The notes below the pieces were generated by a model that saw nothing but the letters and a program-made list of their open reading frames with translations, was not told the DNA's origin and searched no databases. The translations under genes were made by a program, and so were the position numbers. This document shows positions 1 to 6,339 of a DNA stretch of 6,559 nt, piece by piece; the first letter of the stretch is position 1; each line of letters starts with the position of its first letter. This DNA is from an uncultured Acidimicrobiales bacterium (lineage in GTDB: Bacteria > Actinomycetota > Acidimicrobiia > Acidimicrobiales > Iamiaceae), in contig CALANQ010000066.1 in the NCBI GenBank assembly GCA_937926025.1, positions 1 through 6,559 on the forward strand, written 5' to 3'.

Positions 1-275
1 CGAGCGGTGAGGTACCCGGCCGCGGTCTGGTTGCGGAACACGATCTCGCCGGCGGCGTCGGCCAGCACGATGCCCTGGGGGATGACGTCGAGCGCGCCCA
101 CCAGGCGGTCGGCGGTGACCCGGGTGGCGGCCTGCTTGGCGAAGTGCCGGTCGACCGCGGCCTCCAGGCGCTCGGACGCCTCGTCGACCGAGGTCGACGG
201 CGCCCCGGCGGAACGCTCGAAGCGAGCGCGGAGCGCGTCGAGCTGGTCCCGGATCGCCCCCGAGCGCCAGATCAC
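1..275 (-). CDS. PAS-domain sensor protein, N-terminal part (probable PhoR/SenX3-type histidine kinase), runs off window
   Basis: The first 91 residues are visible; the rest lies beyond base 1. The GTG start at 275-273 sits 4 nt after the phoU stop and is preceded by a strong GGAGGGG at the end of phoU, which decides the start. Residues 7-55 look like charged, alanine-rich helix (a likely signalling helix or coiled coil). From about residue 56 the sequence reads like the opening of a PAS domain: a stretch DVIPQGIVLADAAGEIVFRN at 63-82, the usual 'what is the default/what is the input' PAS start of phosphate sensor kinases. No membrane segment is seen in the visible part, unlike typical PhoR or SenX3, which begin with membrane helices. 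Position directly behind pstSCAB-phoU-phoU suggests the kinase that phosphorylates the PHO-box regulator, with PhoU acting through the PAS domain. The catalytic HisKA and ATPase domains are not in the window, so the kinase call is inference from context and PAS similarity. Confidence 0.7.
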   Translation of the reverse strand, partial: MIWRSGAIRDQLDALRARFERSAGAPSTSVDEASERLEAAVDRHFAKQAATRVTADRLVGALDVIPQGIVLADAAGEIVFRNQTAAGYLTA

Positions 276-279
276 GGCG

Positions 280-999
280 TCACCCCTCCTCGGGCGGTGG
301 CTTGCTCTGGGCCGCGGCGGCGCGCGCGGCACCGGTGTGCTCGGGCAGCCAGCCCGTGACCATGTAGCGGACCCGCTCGCCGATGTTCACGGCGTGGTCG
401 CCGATGCGCTCGTAGTACCGGCCGATGAGGGCCAGCTGCACCGCCGCCTGCACCGGCAGATCCCCCGAGTTGTGCACCAGGAAGATCTCCTGGATGTAGT
501 CGCGGTGGATGGCGTCGAGCCGGTCGTCGAGGTCGTCGAGGGCGGCCGCCATGGCCGCGTCCTCATCGATGTAGGAGTCCAGCGCCAGGCGGAACAGGCG
601 GGTGGCCTCCTCGCCCATCTGGCTGATGAGGCCGCGCAGGCGGGCCGACAGCTCCGTGCCGAAGATGCGGCGCGAGCCCTTGGCGATGTTGACCACCAGG
701 TCGCCGGAGCGCTCGATCTCGGAGATCATGCGGATGGCGGTGACGATGCCGCGGAGGTCGCCGGCCATCGGCTGCTGGAGCGCCAGCTGCTGGTAGCAGA
801 TCTCCTCGAGCTCGACGGCGGCGGCGTCGAGGGGATCGTCGCCCTCGATGATGCGCTGCGCATCGGTGAGATCGCCGGCCAGCAGGGCCTCGGTGGCGCG
901 CGGGATGCCCTCGGTGACGAGGGCCGCCATCTGCACCATCTCCTGGCGGATCTCCTCCAGCTGCTGCTGGAAGCTCTTGCGAACGTTGTCCATGCTCAT
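280..999 (-). CDS. phoU: PhoU family phosphate signalling protein (second copy, canonical motifs)
   Basis: PhoU proteins are cytoplasmic helical-bundle proteins that sit between the Pst transporter and the PhoR-type kinase and keep the phosphate regulon off when phosphate is plentiful. This 239-residue protein has the two PhoU repeats: metal-binding motif one at about 94-100 (EIERSGD, followed by LVVNIAKG) and motif two at about 196-202 (YERIGDH, followed by AVNIGERVRYMVTG). Both E-x-x-x-D pairs are intact (E96/D100, E197/D201). The last 20 residues are an Ala/Pro/Glu tail beyond the domain. The ATG at 999 was chosen because AGGA lies 4 nt upstream; a second in-frame ATG at 993 is an alternative. 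It begins 12 nt after the preceding phoU and ends 4 nt before the sensor gene, so it is in the same transcription unit. It is only distantly like its upstream neighbour; this copy is the one closer to standard PhoU. Confidence 0.95.
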   Translation of the reverse strand: MSMDNVRKSFQQQLEEIRQEMVQMAALVTEGIPRATEALLAGDLTDAQRIIEGDDPLDAAAVELEEICYQQLALQQPMAGDLRGIVTAIRMISEIERSGDLVVNIAKGSRRIFGTELSARLRGLISQMGEEATRLFRLALDSYIDEDAAMAAALDDLDDRLDAIHRDYIQEIFLVHNSGDLPVQAAVQLALIGRYYERIGDHAVNIGERVRYMVTGWLPEHTGAARAAAAQSKPPPEEG

Positions 1000-1011
1000 G
1001 TTGTCCTGGCC

Positions 1012-1674
1012 TCAGCGGATCTCGGCGGCAAGGTGATCGGGGTCGCCGGTCAACAGGTACCGGAGCCGGCTGCCGATGATGGCGGAGTGGTCGGCGATGC
1101 GATCGAGGGCCTTGCCGATCACCAGGCTATGGAGCGCGGTGGCCACCGCTGTCGGACCCTCCAGGACCAGCAGCTCCCGCACCAGCTGGGCGTTGGCGAC
1201 ATCGAGCACCGGGCCCGAGCGGGCGAGGTGATCGGCCAGATCCAGGTCCTGGCTGGACCAGGCCCGCAGCGCCTCGCGGAACTGCTCGACCGAGGTCTCG
1301 GCCATGGAGACGAGGATGTCGTAGGTGGACGGCGACGACCGGACCAGCGTCCAGTCCTCCCCCACCTTCACCACCCGCAGCGCCAGATCGCCGACCCGCT
1401 CCAGCTCGCCCAGCACGCGCAGCACGGACATGACGAACCGCAGGTCCGAGGCCACCGGCGCCTCGCGGGCGAGCAGGTCGTAGCAGCGCTCGGTGAGCGA
1501 CAGGTTCATGGCGTCGATGTCGTCGTCGGCGGCGACGGCGACGGCGGCGACCTCGAGGTCGCCGGTGGCCAGGAAGTCCTTCATCCGCTCGAGGTTCTGG
1601 TCCACGCGGACCGCCATCACCTCGACCTGCAGCCGCAGCTGCTCGAGCTCTGCGTTGAACCCGGTCCGGACCAT
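1012..1674 (-). CDS. phoU: PhoU family protein (first copy, divergent)
   Basis: A 220-residue PhoU homologue placed directly after pstB. It keeps the PhoU length and the two-repeat layout: motif one ELERVGD at 90-96 followed by LALRVVKVG, and motif two DRIADH at 191-196 followed by SAIIGSRLRYLLTG. In motif two the usual E-R-I-G-D has become D-R-I-A-D, so the acidic pair is kept (D191/D195) but with a shorter acid and without the glycine. The ATG at 1674 lies 8 nt after the pstB stop; TGAGG, overlapping that stop codon, is a ribosome binding site 6 nt from the ATG, which points to coupled translation. Expected role is to link transporter activity to the phosphate sensor kinase. Because a second, more canonical phoU follows at once, this copy may have a separate partner or a tuned metal site; that is inference. 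Mycobacteria also carry two PhoU proteins (PhoY1, PhoY2), though not side by side in this arrangement. Confidence 0.92.
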   Translation of the reverse strand: MVRTGFNAELEQLRLQVEVMAVRVDQNLERMKDFLATGDLEVAAVAVAADDDIDAMNLSLTERCYDLLAREAPVASDLRFVMSVLRVLGELERVGDLALRVVKVGEDWTLVRSSPSTYDILVSMAETSVEQFREALRAWSSQDLDLADHLARSGPVLDVANAQLVRELLVLEGPTAVATALHSLVIGKALDRIADHSAIIGSRLRYLLTGDPDHLAAEIR

Positions 1675-1682
1675 GCGCGACC

Positions 1683-2573
1683 TCAGCCGAACCGGCCGGT
1701 GACGTAGTTCTCGGTCCGCTCGTCGGACGGGTTCGAGAACATCTTCTCGGTGGCGTCGAACTCCACCAGGGTGCCCGTGCGCTGATCGCTGTCGGGGTTC
1801 ACCTCGGTGGTGAAGAAGGCGCAGCGGTCGCTCACGCGGGCGGCCTGCTGCATGTTGTGGGTCACGATGATGATCGTGTAGTCCTGCTTGATCTCCTCCA
1901 TGAGGTCCTCGATGCGCCCGGTGGCGATCGGGTCCAGCGCCGAGCACGGCTCGTCCATGAGGATGACCTCGGGGTTCACGGCCAGGGCGCGGGCGATGCA
2001 CAGGCGCTGCTGCTGGCCGCCGGACAGACCGAGGCCGGACTTGTTCAGGCGATCCTTGACCTCGTCCCAGATCGCCGCGCCGCGCAGGGCCTTCTCCACG
2101 ATCTCGTCGAGCTCGGACTTCTTCTTGATGCCGGCGAGCTTCGGGCCGTACGCCACGTTCTCGAAGATGGACTTCGGGAACGGGTTCGGCTTCTGGAACA
2201 CCATGCCGATGCGGCGGCGCACCTCGACCGGGTTGACGTCCTTCTCGTAGAGGTCGACGCCGTGGTACTTCAACGAGCCCTCCACGGCAGCGCCCTCGAT
2301 GAGGTCGTTCATGCGGTTGAAGCAGCGCAGCACCGTGGTCTTGCCGCAGCCCGACGGGCCGATGAACGCGGTGATCTCGTGCTCGGTGATGTCGATGTTG
2401 ACGTCCTTGACGGCCCGGAAGCCGCTGTAGAGCACCGACAGGTCGGTGACATCGAACACCGTGGTCCCGGCCACCGGAGCCGGGTGGTCCTCCGCCGTCT
2501 CGTGGGCGAGGTCCGAGAACTGGGTTGGGGCCGGTTGGGGCACGGGGGTCTCCTCGTCGGTCATGGGGTTCAT
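1683..2573 (-). CDS. pstB: Phosphate ABC transporter ATP-binding protein PstB
   Basis: The cytoplasmic ATPase of the high-affinity phosphate importer, 296 residues. All ABC motifs are visible in order: Walker A GPSGCGKT at 72-79, Q-loop Q127 in MVFQKPNPFPKSIFENV (a PstB hallmark), signature LSGGQQQR at 183-190, Walker B VILMDEP at 203-209, D-loop SALD at 211-214 and switch histidine H239 in IIVTHNMQQA. The C-terminal ending around FSNPSDERTENYVTGRFG is also typical of PstB. The ATG at 2573 lies 2 nt after the pstA stop; an in-frame ATG at 2564 is an alternative, and neither has a strong Shine-Dalgarno, so translation is probably coupled to pstA. The conserved ABC core starts only near residue 38, which leaves a Pro/Glu/Thr-rich N-terminal tail longer than in most PstB proteins (usually around 250-260 residues in total). 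It is followed by phoU with an 8-nt gap. Confidence 0.97.
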   Translation of the reverse strand: MNPMTDEETPVPQPAPTQFSDLAHETAEDHPAPVAGTTVFDVTDLSVLYSGFRAVKDVNIDITEHEITAFIGPSGCGKTTVLRCFNRMNDLIEGAAVEGSLKYHGVDLYEKDVNPVEVRRRIGMVFQKPNPFPKSIFENVAYGPKLAGIKKKSELDEIVEKALRGAAIWDEVKDRLNKSGLGLSGGQQQRLCIARALAVNPEVILMDEPCSALDPIATGRIEDLMEEIKQDYTIIIVTHNMQQAARVSDRCAFFTTEVNPDSDQRTGTLVEFDATEKMFSNPSDERTENYVTGRFG

Positions 2574-2575
2574 CT

Positions 2576-3577
2576 TCACCGAGCGACGAACCGGGCGCTG
2601 ACGGTTCGGGCGATGGTGGTCAGGATGAGGACGATCGCGATCAGGGTGAACGCCGCACCCCACGCCATCTGCGGCGAGAGCTTCCCGCCGTTGGTGATCA
2701 TGTTGTAGATCTGCAGCGAGAGCGTGGTGCTCTGGCCGGTGATGGTCTTGGCCGCCGCCACCTTGTTGATGGCACCGATGGTGAACAGCACCGGGGCGGT
2801 CTCGCCGGCGGCACGGGCCACCGCGAGCATCGACCCCGACACCAGGCCGGGCAGCGCCGCGGGGAGCACCACCTTCAGCGTGGTCTTCCAGGTCCGGGAC
2901 CCGAGGCCGGCGCTGGCCTCGCGCAGCGTGTTGGGCACCAGCTTCAGCATCTCCTCGCTGGAGCGGACCACGATGGGCAGCATCAGGCAGGCCAGGGCCA
3001 GCGAGGCCGCCAGCGCGGACCGGGGGAAGCCGAACCTCACGATCCACAGCTCGTAGATGAAGATGCCCATCACGATCGACGGCACGCCGGTCATCACGTC
3101 GGTCATGAACCGGATGAACCGGGCCAGCCTCGATTGCTTGCCGTACTCGTTGAGGTAGATGGCCGCCAGGATCCCCAAGGGGATGGCGAACAGGGCCGCC
3201 AGCGCCGTGGTGATGAGCGTGCCGACCACGGCGCGGCCCATGCCAGGCTGGGGCTTCTCCACCGGGGCGGCGTCGTCGCCCTCGGCGGTGGGGTCGTACT
3301 TGCGGAGCGTGTCGCAGTCGCTGGAGAGCTCCGTGGCCGCGGCGTTGTTGGGGATGTCGCTCACCAGGAACTTCGTGGTGACGACGGGAAGGCCCTTGAC
3401 CACCACGTTGCCGATCACGAACAGCAGCGGGATGGCGGCCAGCACGAACGCGGCGACCATGCCGATGGTGGCGATCCGGTTCCGGCGGAACCGGGACCCC
3501 TTGATGGTGCTGACCCGGACGTCCCGGGGCACCTTGAGGCGCTCGTCGACCGAGCTGCGGGTCTGGGTGGCGGTCAC
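2576..3577 (-). CDS. pstA: Phosphate ABC transporter permease PstA
   Basis: One of the two inner-membrane subunits of the phosphate importer, 333 residues. Hydrophobic segments are visible at about 36-60, 116-141, 160-180, 187-205, 244-268 and 304-323, consistent with six membrane helices. The cytoplasmic EAA loop that contacts PstB is at about 219-245 (EASAGLGSRTWKTTLKVVLP...), followed by the conserved ARAAGETAPVLFT at 254-266. The GTG start at 3577 overlaps the pstC stop by 4 nt (GTGA), a strong sign of translational coupling. Between the first two membrane segments there is a long, acidic extracytoplasmic loop (about residues 70-114, with one cysteine at 88); this is longer than in compact PstA proteins such as the 296-residue E. 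coli one. The stop is 2 nt before the pstB start. Confidence 0.96.
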   Translation of the reverse strand: MTATQTRSSVDERLKVPRDVRVSTIKGSRFRRNRIATIGMVAAFVLAAIPLLFVIGNVVVKGLPVVTTKFLVSDIPNNAAATELSSDCDTLRKYDPTAEGDDAAPVEKPQPGMGRAVVGTLITTALAALFAIPLGILAAIYLNEYGKQSRLARFIRFMTDVMTGVPSIVMGIFIYELWIVRFGFPRSALAASLALACLMLPIVVRSSEEMLKLVPNTLREASAGLGSRTWKTTLKVVLPAALPGLVSGSMLAVARAAGETAPVLFTIGAINKVAAAKTITGQSTTLSLQIYNMITNGGKLSPQMAWGAAFTLIAIVLILTTIARTVSARFVAR

Positions 3578-4560
3578 GCGGCCCCCTTGATGCGCCGGTC
3601 GAACACGCCGACCACCTTCCGGGAGAGGACGTTGATGATCATGGTGATGATGAAGAGGGTGACGCCGAGGCCGATGAGCGCAGCCCGGTAGGTGCCGGCG
3701 CTCTCGGACAGGTAGCGGGCGATGGCCGACGGCATGGCGTCGCTGGCGCTGAGGACGTCGATGGTGATGGGCGGGTTGGACACGCCGCCGATGAGGAGCG
3801 TCACGGCGATGGTCTCGCCCATGGCCCGGCCGAGGCCGAGCATCACCGCACCGGTGAGGCCGCCGAGCGAGTGCGGGATGACGACGCCGTTGATCATCTC
3901 GGACCGGGTGGCGCCGAGGGCGAGGGCGCCTTCCTTGTCGTTGCGGGGGACCGTGTCGAACACCTCACGGGAGATCGAGGTGATGATCGGCAGGATCATG
4001 ATCGACAGGACGATGCCGGCCATCAGGATGCTGGTGCCCGAAGATCCCTCGCCGAAGATCCGGTTCAGGATCGGGATGCCGGCGCACACGTCGCCGAGCC
4101 ACCGGAACAGGTCCTGGGCCGGGGCCCGCAGCACGTAGAAGCCGACGAGGCCGAAGACCACCGACGGGATGGCGGCCAGGAGGTCCATCACCGTCGTGAT
4201 GGAGCGGCGGAGCCGGCGGGGCGCCACCTCGGTGGCGAACAGGGCGATGCCCACCGCAACGGGCACGGCCAGCAGGATCCCGATGAACGAGATCAGGAGC
4301 GTGGCCCACAGGAAGCCCAGCATCCCGAACTCCTGGGCGCTCGGGATCCACGTGGCGGAGGTGAAGTACTCGACGCTGAAGGCCGGCCACGCGGCCTGGG
4401 CAGTGGTGATCGTGATCAGTGCGAGGATCACGAGGACCATCAGCCCGGCGCCGAAGGCGGCCCAGCGGAAGACCTTGTCGGGCCCGGAGCCCTTGGTGGA
4501 GTCGAGACCCTCGACGAGCGACGTGCTCGAGTCGAGGTCGTTGAGGTTGACGGCGGTCAA
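3574..4560 (-). CDS. pstC: Phosphate ABC transporter permease PstC
   Basis: The partner permease to PstA, 328 residues. Membrane segments are visible at about 33-57, 82-110, 122-145, 176-196, 232-260 and 291-312. The EAA loop is at about 210-235 (EGALALGATRSEMINGVVIPHSLGG), and the PstC hallmark GRAMGETIAV is at 244-253. The start is a TTG at 4560, with GAGGA about 5 nt upstream; no ATG or GTG is available in frame before the first membrane segment that fits better. The gene begins 106 nt after the pstS stop, with a strong stem-loop in that gap, and its end overlaps the pstA start by 4 nt. The roughly 30-residue polar N-terminus before the first helix is usual for the family. Confidence 0.96.
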   Translation of the reverse strand: MTAVNLNDLDSSTSLVEGLDSTKGSGPDKVFRWAAFGAGLMVLVILALITITTAQAAWPAFSVEYFTSATWIPSAQEFGMLGFLWATLLISFIGILLAVPVAVGIALFATEVAPRRLRRSITTVMDLLAAIPSVVFGLVGFYVLRAPAQDLFRWLGDVCAGIPILNRIFGEGSSGTSILMAGIVLSIMILPIITSISREVFDTVPRNDKEGALALGATRSEMINGVVIPHSLGGLTGAVMLGLGRAMGETIAVTLLIGGVSNPPITIDVLSASDAMPSAIARYLSESAGTYRAALIGLGVTLFIITMIINVLSRKVVGVFDRRIKGAA

Positions 4561-4619
4561 GGCGTTCCTCGGGTCGTGGGAGGGAGCGTGCGACAGCGGG
4601 ACGGGAGGGATGATCGCAC

Positions 4620-4652
4620 GACGGGACCGGGCCGTGTCGGCCCGGTCCCGTC
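4620..4652 (-). terminator. Perfect stem-loop between pstS and pstC (attenuator or mRNA-protecting hairpin, no U-tract)
   Basis: Read on the minus strand, GACGGGACCGGGCCG (4652-4638), loop ACA, then CGGCCCGGTCCCGTC (4634-4620): a perfect 15-bp, almost all G-C stem starting 14 nt after the pstS stop. No run of T follows, so it is not a textbook intrinsic terminator. Placement after the binding-protein gene and 59 nt before pstC fits partial termination, or protection of the pstS mRNA from 3' decay, so that more PstS than permease is made, as is common in binding-protein-dependent transporter operons. The structure is seen directly; the function is inferred. Confidence 0.7.
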
Positions 4653-4666
4653 AGCGACGTCGTCGA

Positions 4667-5762
4667 TCAGCCGACGGTGATCTGATCGATCTGAGCGATG
4701 GCCTGGTCGGCGAGCTCGGTGGGGAGCGGGGCGTACAGCAGGCCCTTGGCGTCGTCCTGGCCGGTGGTCAGGATGTAGTTCAGGTACGCCTTCAGGATGT
4801 CGGCGGTGGCCTGGTCGCTCTGGACCTTGTCGACCAGCATCCACGTCGGCGACGTGATCGGGTAGGCACCCTCGGCGCTGATGTTGAGCGGGCTGTAGGT
4901 CAGGTCGTCGGCCACCTCGGCGGCACCGAGGGCGGCAGAGGCGCTGTCGGGCGTCGGGGCGATGAAGTCGCCGTCGGCGTTGCCGATCGAGGCCACGTTC
5001 AGGCCCTCCTTGGCGGCGTCGGCGAGGTCGGCGTAGCCGATGGCACCGTCGGTGTCCTTGACCACGGCGATGACGCCGGTGCTCTTCTCGGCACCCTGGG
5101 TGCTGGACGGCCAGGTGACCTCTTCACCGGGCTCGAGCTTCCAGGCGTCGGGGGCGGCCTCGGAGAGGTAGGTGGTGAAGTTCTTGGTGGTGGCGGAGCC
5201 GTTCGAGCGGTGCACGACGGTGATCTTGGTGTCGGGCAGGTCGGCGTCGGGGTTGTCGGCGACGATGGCCTCGTCGTTCCAGGTGGTGATCTCACCCTGG
5301 AAGCTCGTCGATGCCCTCGAGGTTGAACGGCACGGCGATGGGGCCGCCCACGATCGGGAAGTACAGGATCTCGCGGTCACCGAAGCCGGGCTTCTCCTCG
5401 TCCTTGATGGGCGAGTCCGAGCCGGCGAAGTTGAGGGTGCCGTCGGCGAGGGCCTTCTTGCCGTCCGAGGAGCCGCTCTTGGTGTACGTGACGGTGGTGT
5501 CGCCGCCAGCGGCCTTCACCTCGTCGTCGAAGCCGGTGGAGACCTTCTGCTGGAAGGTGTCCTGGAAGCTGGAGCCGCCGCCATCGATCTTGCCCTTGAG
5601 GTCGGCGAGGCCGGACATGTCCGGCTCGGAGGTGTCGCTGCCCGAGGCCTTCGTCGTCGTGGTGTCAGAGCTGCTGGAGTCGCTGCTGCCGCAGGCGGCG
5701 GCGAACAACGAGAAGACGGAGACCATGGCGATCAGCCAGGCGATGCCTTTGCGGTTCTTCAA
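4667..5762 (-). pseudogene. pstS: Phosphate-binding lipoprotein PstS, disrupted by frameshift with internal deletion
   Basis: PstS is the extracytoplasmic receptor that captures phosphate and hands it to PstC/PstA. The N-terminal half reads from a TTG at 5762 (AAGGAGG 8 nt upstream): signal peptide with hydrophobic core at 8-20 and lipobox FAAAC (Cys24), a Ser/Thr-rich linker, the ligand-loop motif GGGSSF at 61-66, SGSSDGKKAL at 97-106, AGSDSP at 113-118, and GGPIAVPFNLEGIDEL at 139-154. That frame then hits a TGA at 5294-5292. The C-terminal half is in another frame, from FQGEITTW (first codon 5302-5300) to the TGA at 4669-4667, with the family motifs VVHRSNGSATTKNFTTYL, GAIGYADLA, YPITSPTWMLV and LLYAPLP. 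Intact relatives have about ten residues of the type xLSPxTLAxI between DEL and FQGEIT (from memory of the family). These are missing, and the frame moves by +1, as expected if 3k+2 bases (around 32) were lost. Both halves otherwise look well conserved, so the lesion is recent or is an assembly error. The total length would otherwise be typical. Confidence 0.85.
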
Positions 5763-5770
5763 GGGGGTGC

Positions 5771-5777
5771 CCTCCTT
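5771..5777 (-). promoter_or_regulatory. Ribosome binding site of pstS
   Basis: AAGGAGG on the minus strand, 8 nt before the TTG at 5762-5760. It is a near-perfect Shine-Dalgarno and fixes the pstS start at the TTG directly before KNRKGIAW, which gives a normal-length lipoprotein signal peptide. An in-frame ATG at 5870 would add 36 residues in front of the signal peptide and lies over the PHO box, so it is not used. Confidence 0.85.
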
Positions 5778-5838
5778 GGGCGTCCATGTCTGGGTTACGA
5801 CGCGAACGGTACGGAGGGCGGATGGCCCGACGGTGGGG

Positions 5839-5860
5839 CTTGGGTGAACCCGAGGTGAAC
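5839..5860 (-). promoter_or_regulatory. PHO box (PhoP/RegX3-type direct repeats) upstream of pstS
   Basis: On the minus strand two adjacent 11-bp units are seen: GTTCACCTCGG (5860-5850) and GTTCACCCAAG (5849-5839). GTTCACC repeated with an 11-bp period is the known binding pattern of actinobacterial phosphate response regulators (PhoP in Streptomyces, with similar repeats for RegX3 in mycobacteria). A weak third unit with CACC in register follows (CCCCACCGTCG, 5838-5828). The box ends 76 nt before the pstS start. I could not settle a -10 element; TACCGT (5811-5806) and TAACCC (5797-5792) are weak candidates. The rest of the gap 5763-5934 shows no gene and only short, unconvincing inverted repeats. 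Confidence 0.85.
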
Positions 5861-5934
5861 GACCACCCAACAGTTGGCGCCGATGTCAGGAAACACCGTC
5901 TGACCTGCGGTTCCAGGTGGTGCCGAGGTGTCGG

Positions 5935-6339
5935 TCAGATGGCGCGGAGGAGCCCGTCGAGGAGTGCGGCGTCGTGGTCGTAGCTGACCAGCTCGGCGGC
6001 CGCGGGCACCGGCAGCCACCGGGCCTCGTCGACCTCGTCGTTGGCGGTGAAGGTCCCGGAGGGCACCGTCATCGCCCAGTAGCGCACCAGCTTGGACCGC
6101 CCCTTGTGATCCCGGTAGCGGACCTCGTCGAGCTCGGGGCCGAACGCCACCGAGTAGCCCGTCTCCTCGAGCACCTCGCGCTCGGCGGTCTCCGCGAAGG
6201 TCTCGCCGGGATCGCACTTGCCCTTGGCGAAGCTCCAGTCGTCGTAGCGGGGCCGGTGGACCACCAGGACCTCCACCGCACCATCATCGGCGCGGCGCCA
6301 CAGGACGCCGCCGGCGGCGTTGACCTCGGCGTCGGCCAT
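5935..6339 (-). CDS. Nudix hydrolase, MutT/diadenosine-polyphosphate hydrolase-like
   Basis: A 134-residue cytoplasmic Nudix enzyme. The full Nudix box G-x5-E-x7-R-E-x-x-E-E-x-G is present at 40-61 (G40, E46, R54, E55, E58, E59, G61), which binds the metal and hydrolyses a nucleoside diphosphate linked to another group. The stretch before it (RPRYDDWSFAKGK, 29-41) resembles mycobacterial MutT1 and Ap4A hydrolase-type proteins, so 8-oxo-dGTP or diadenosine polyphosphates are plausible substrates; the exact one cannot be read from sequence. Mycobacterial MutT1 carries a second, histidine-phosphatase domain, absent here. The ATG at 6339 overlaps the ppk stop by 1 nt (TGATG), so the two are translationally coupled. 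A ppk-mutT pairing is conserved in several actinobacteria and suggests a shared role in handling (poly)phosphate and nucleotides. Its stop lies 172 nt before the pstS start. Confidence 0.92.
   Translation of the reverse strand: MADAEVNAAGGVLWRRADDGAVEVLVVHRPRYDDWSFAKGKCDPGETFAETAEREVLEETGYSVAFGPELDEVRYRDHKGRSKLVRYWAMTVPSGTFTANDEVDEARWLPVPAAAELVSYDHDAALLDGLLRAI

Noticed and set aside
7..1707. A 566-codon plus-strand open frame opposite the phoU genes
   Set aside because: It lies antisense to two clear PhoU genes and the end of pstB; its Ala/Gly/Arg/Asp/His/Val-heavy content is what the reverse of GC-rich codons gives, and it has no recognisable domain.
5295..5310. Programmed ribosomal frameshift joining the two halves of pstS
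   Set aside because: No slippery heptamer or following structure stands out, PstS is not known to use frameshifting, and the joined protein would still lack about ten conserved residues, so a lesion or assembly error is the simpler reading.
1857..5326. Several long plus-strand open frames opposite pstB, pstA, pstC and pstS
   Set aside because: All mirror genuine Pst genes, are of biased composition (Gly/Asp/Arg/His/Gln-rich), and lack family motifs; high GC makes stop codons rare on the opposite strand.
5763..5870. Longer pstS starting at the ATG at 5870
   Set aside because: It would put 36 polar residues before the lipoprotein signal peptide and read through the PHO box; the TTG at 5762 has a near-perfect Shine-Dalgarno at the right distance.
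5885..5918. Short inverted repeats after the Nudix gene (GTCAG/CTGAC and ACCTG/CAGGT)
   Set aside because: Only 5-bp stems that share bases' neighbourhood and have no T-run; not convincing as a terminator or operator.
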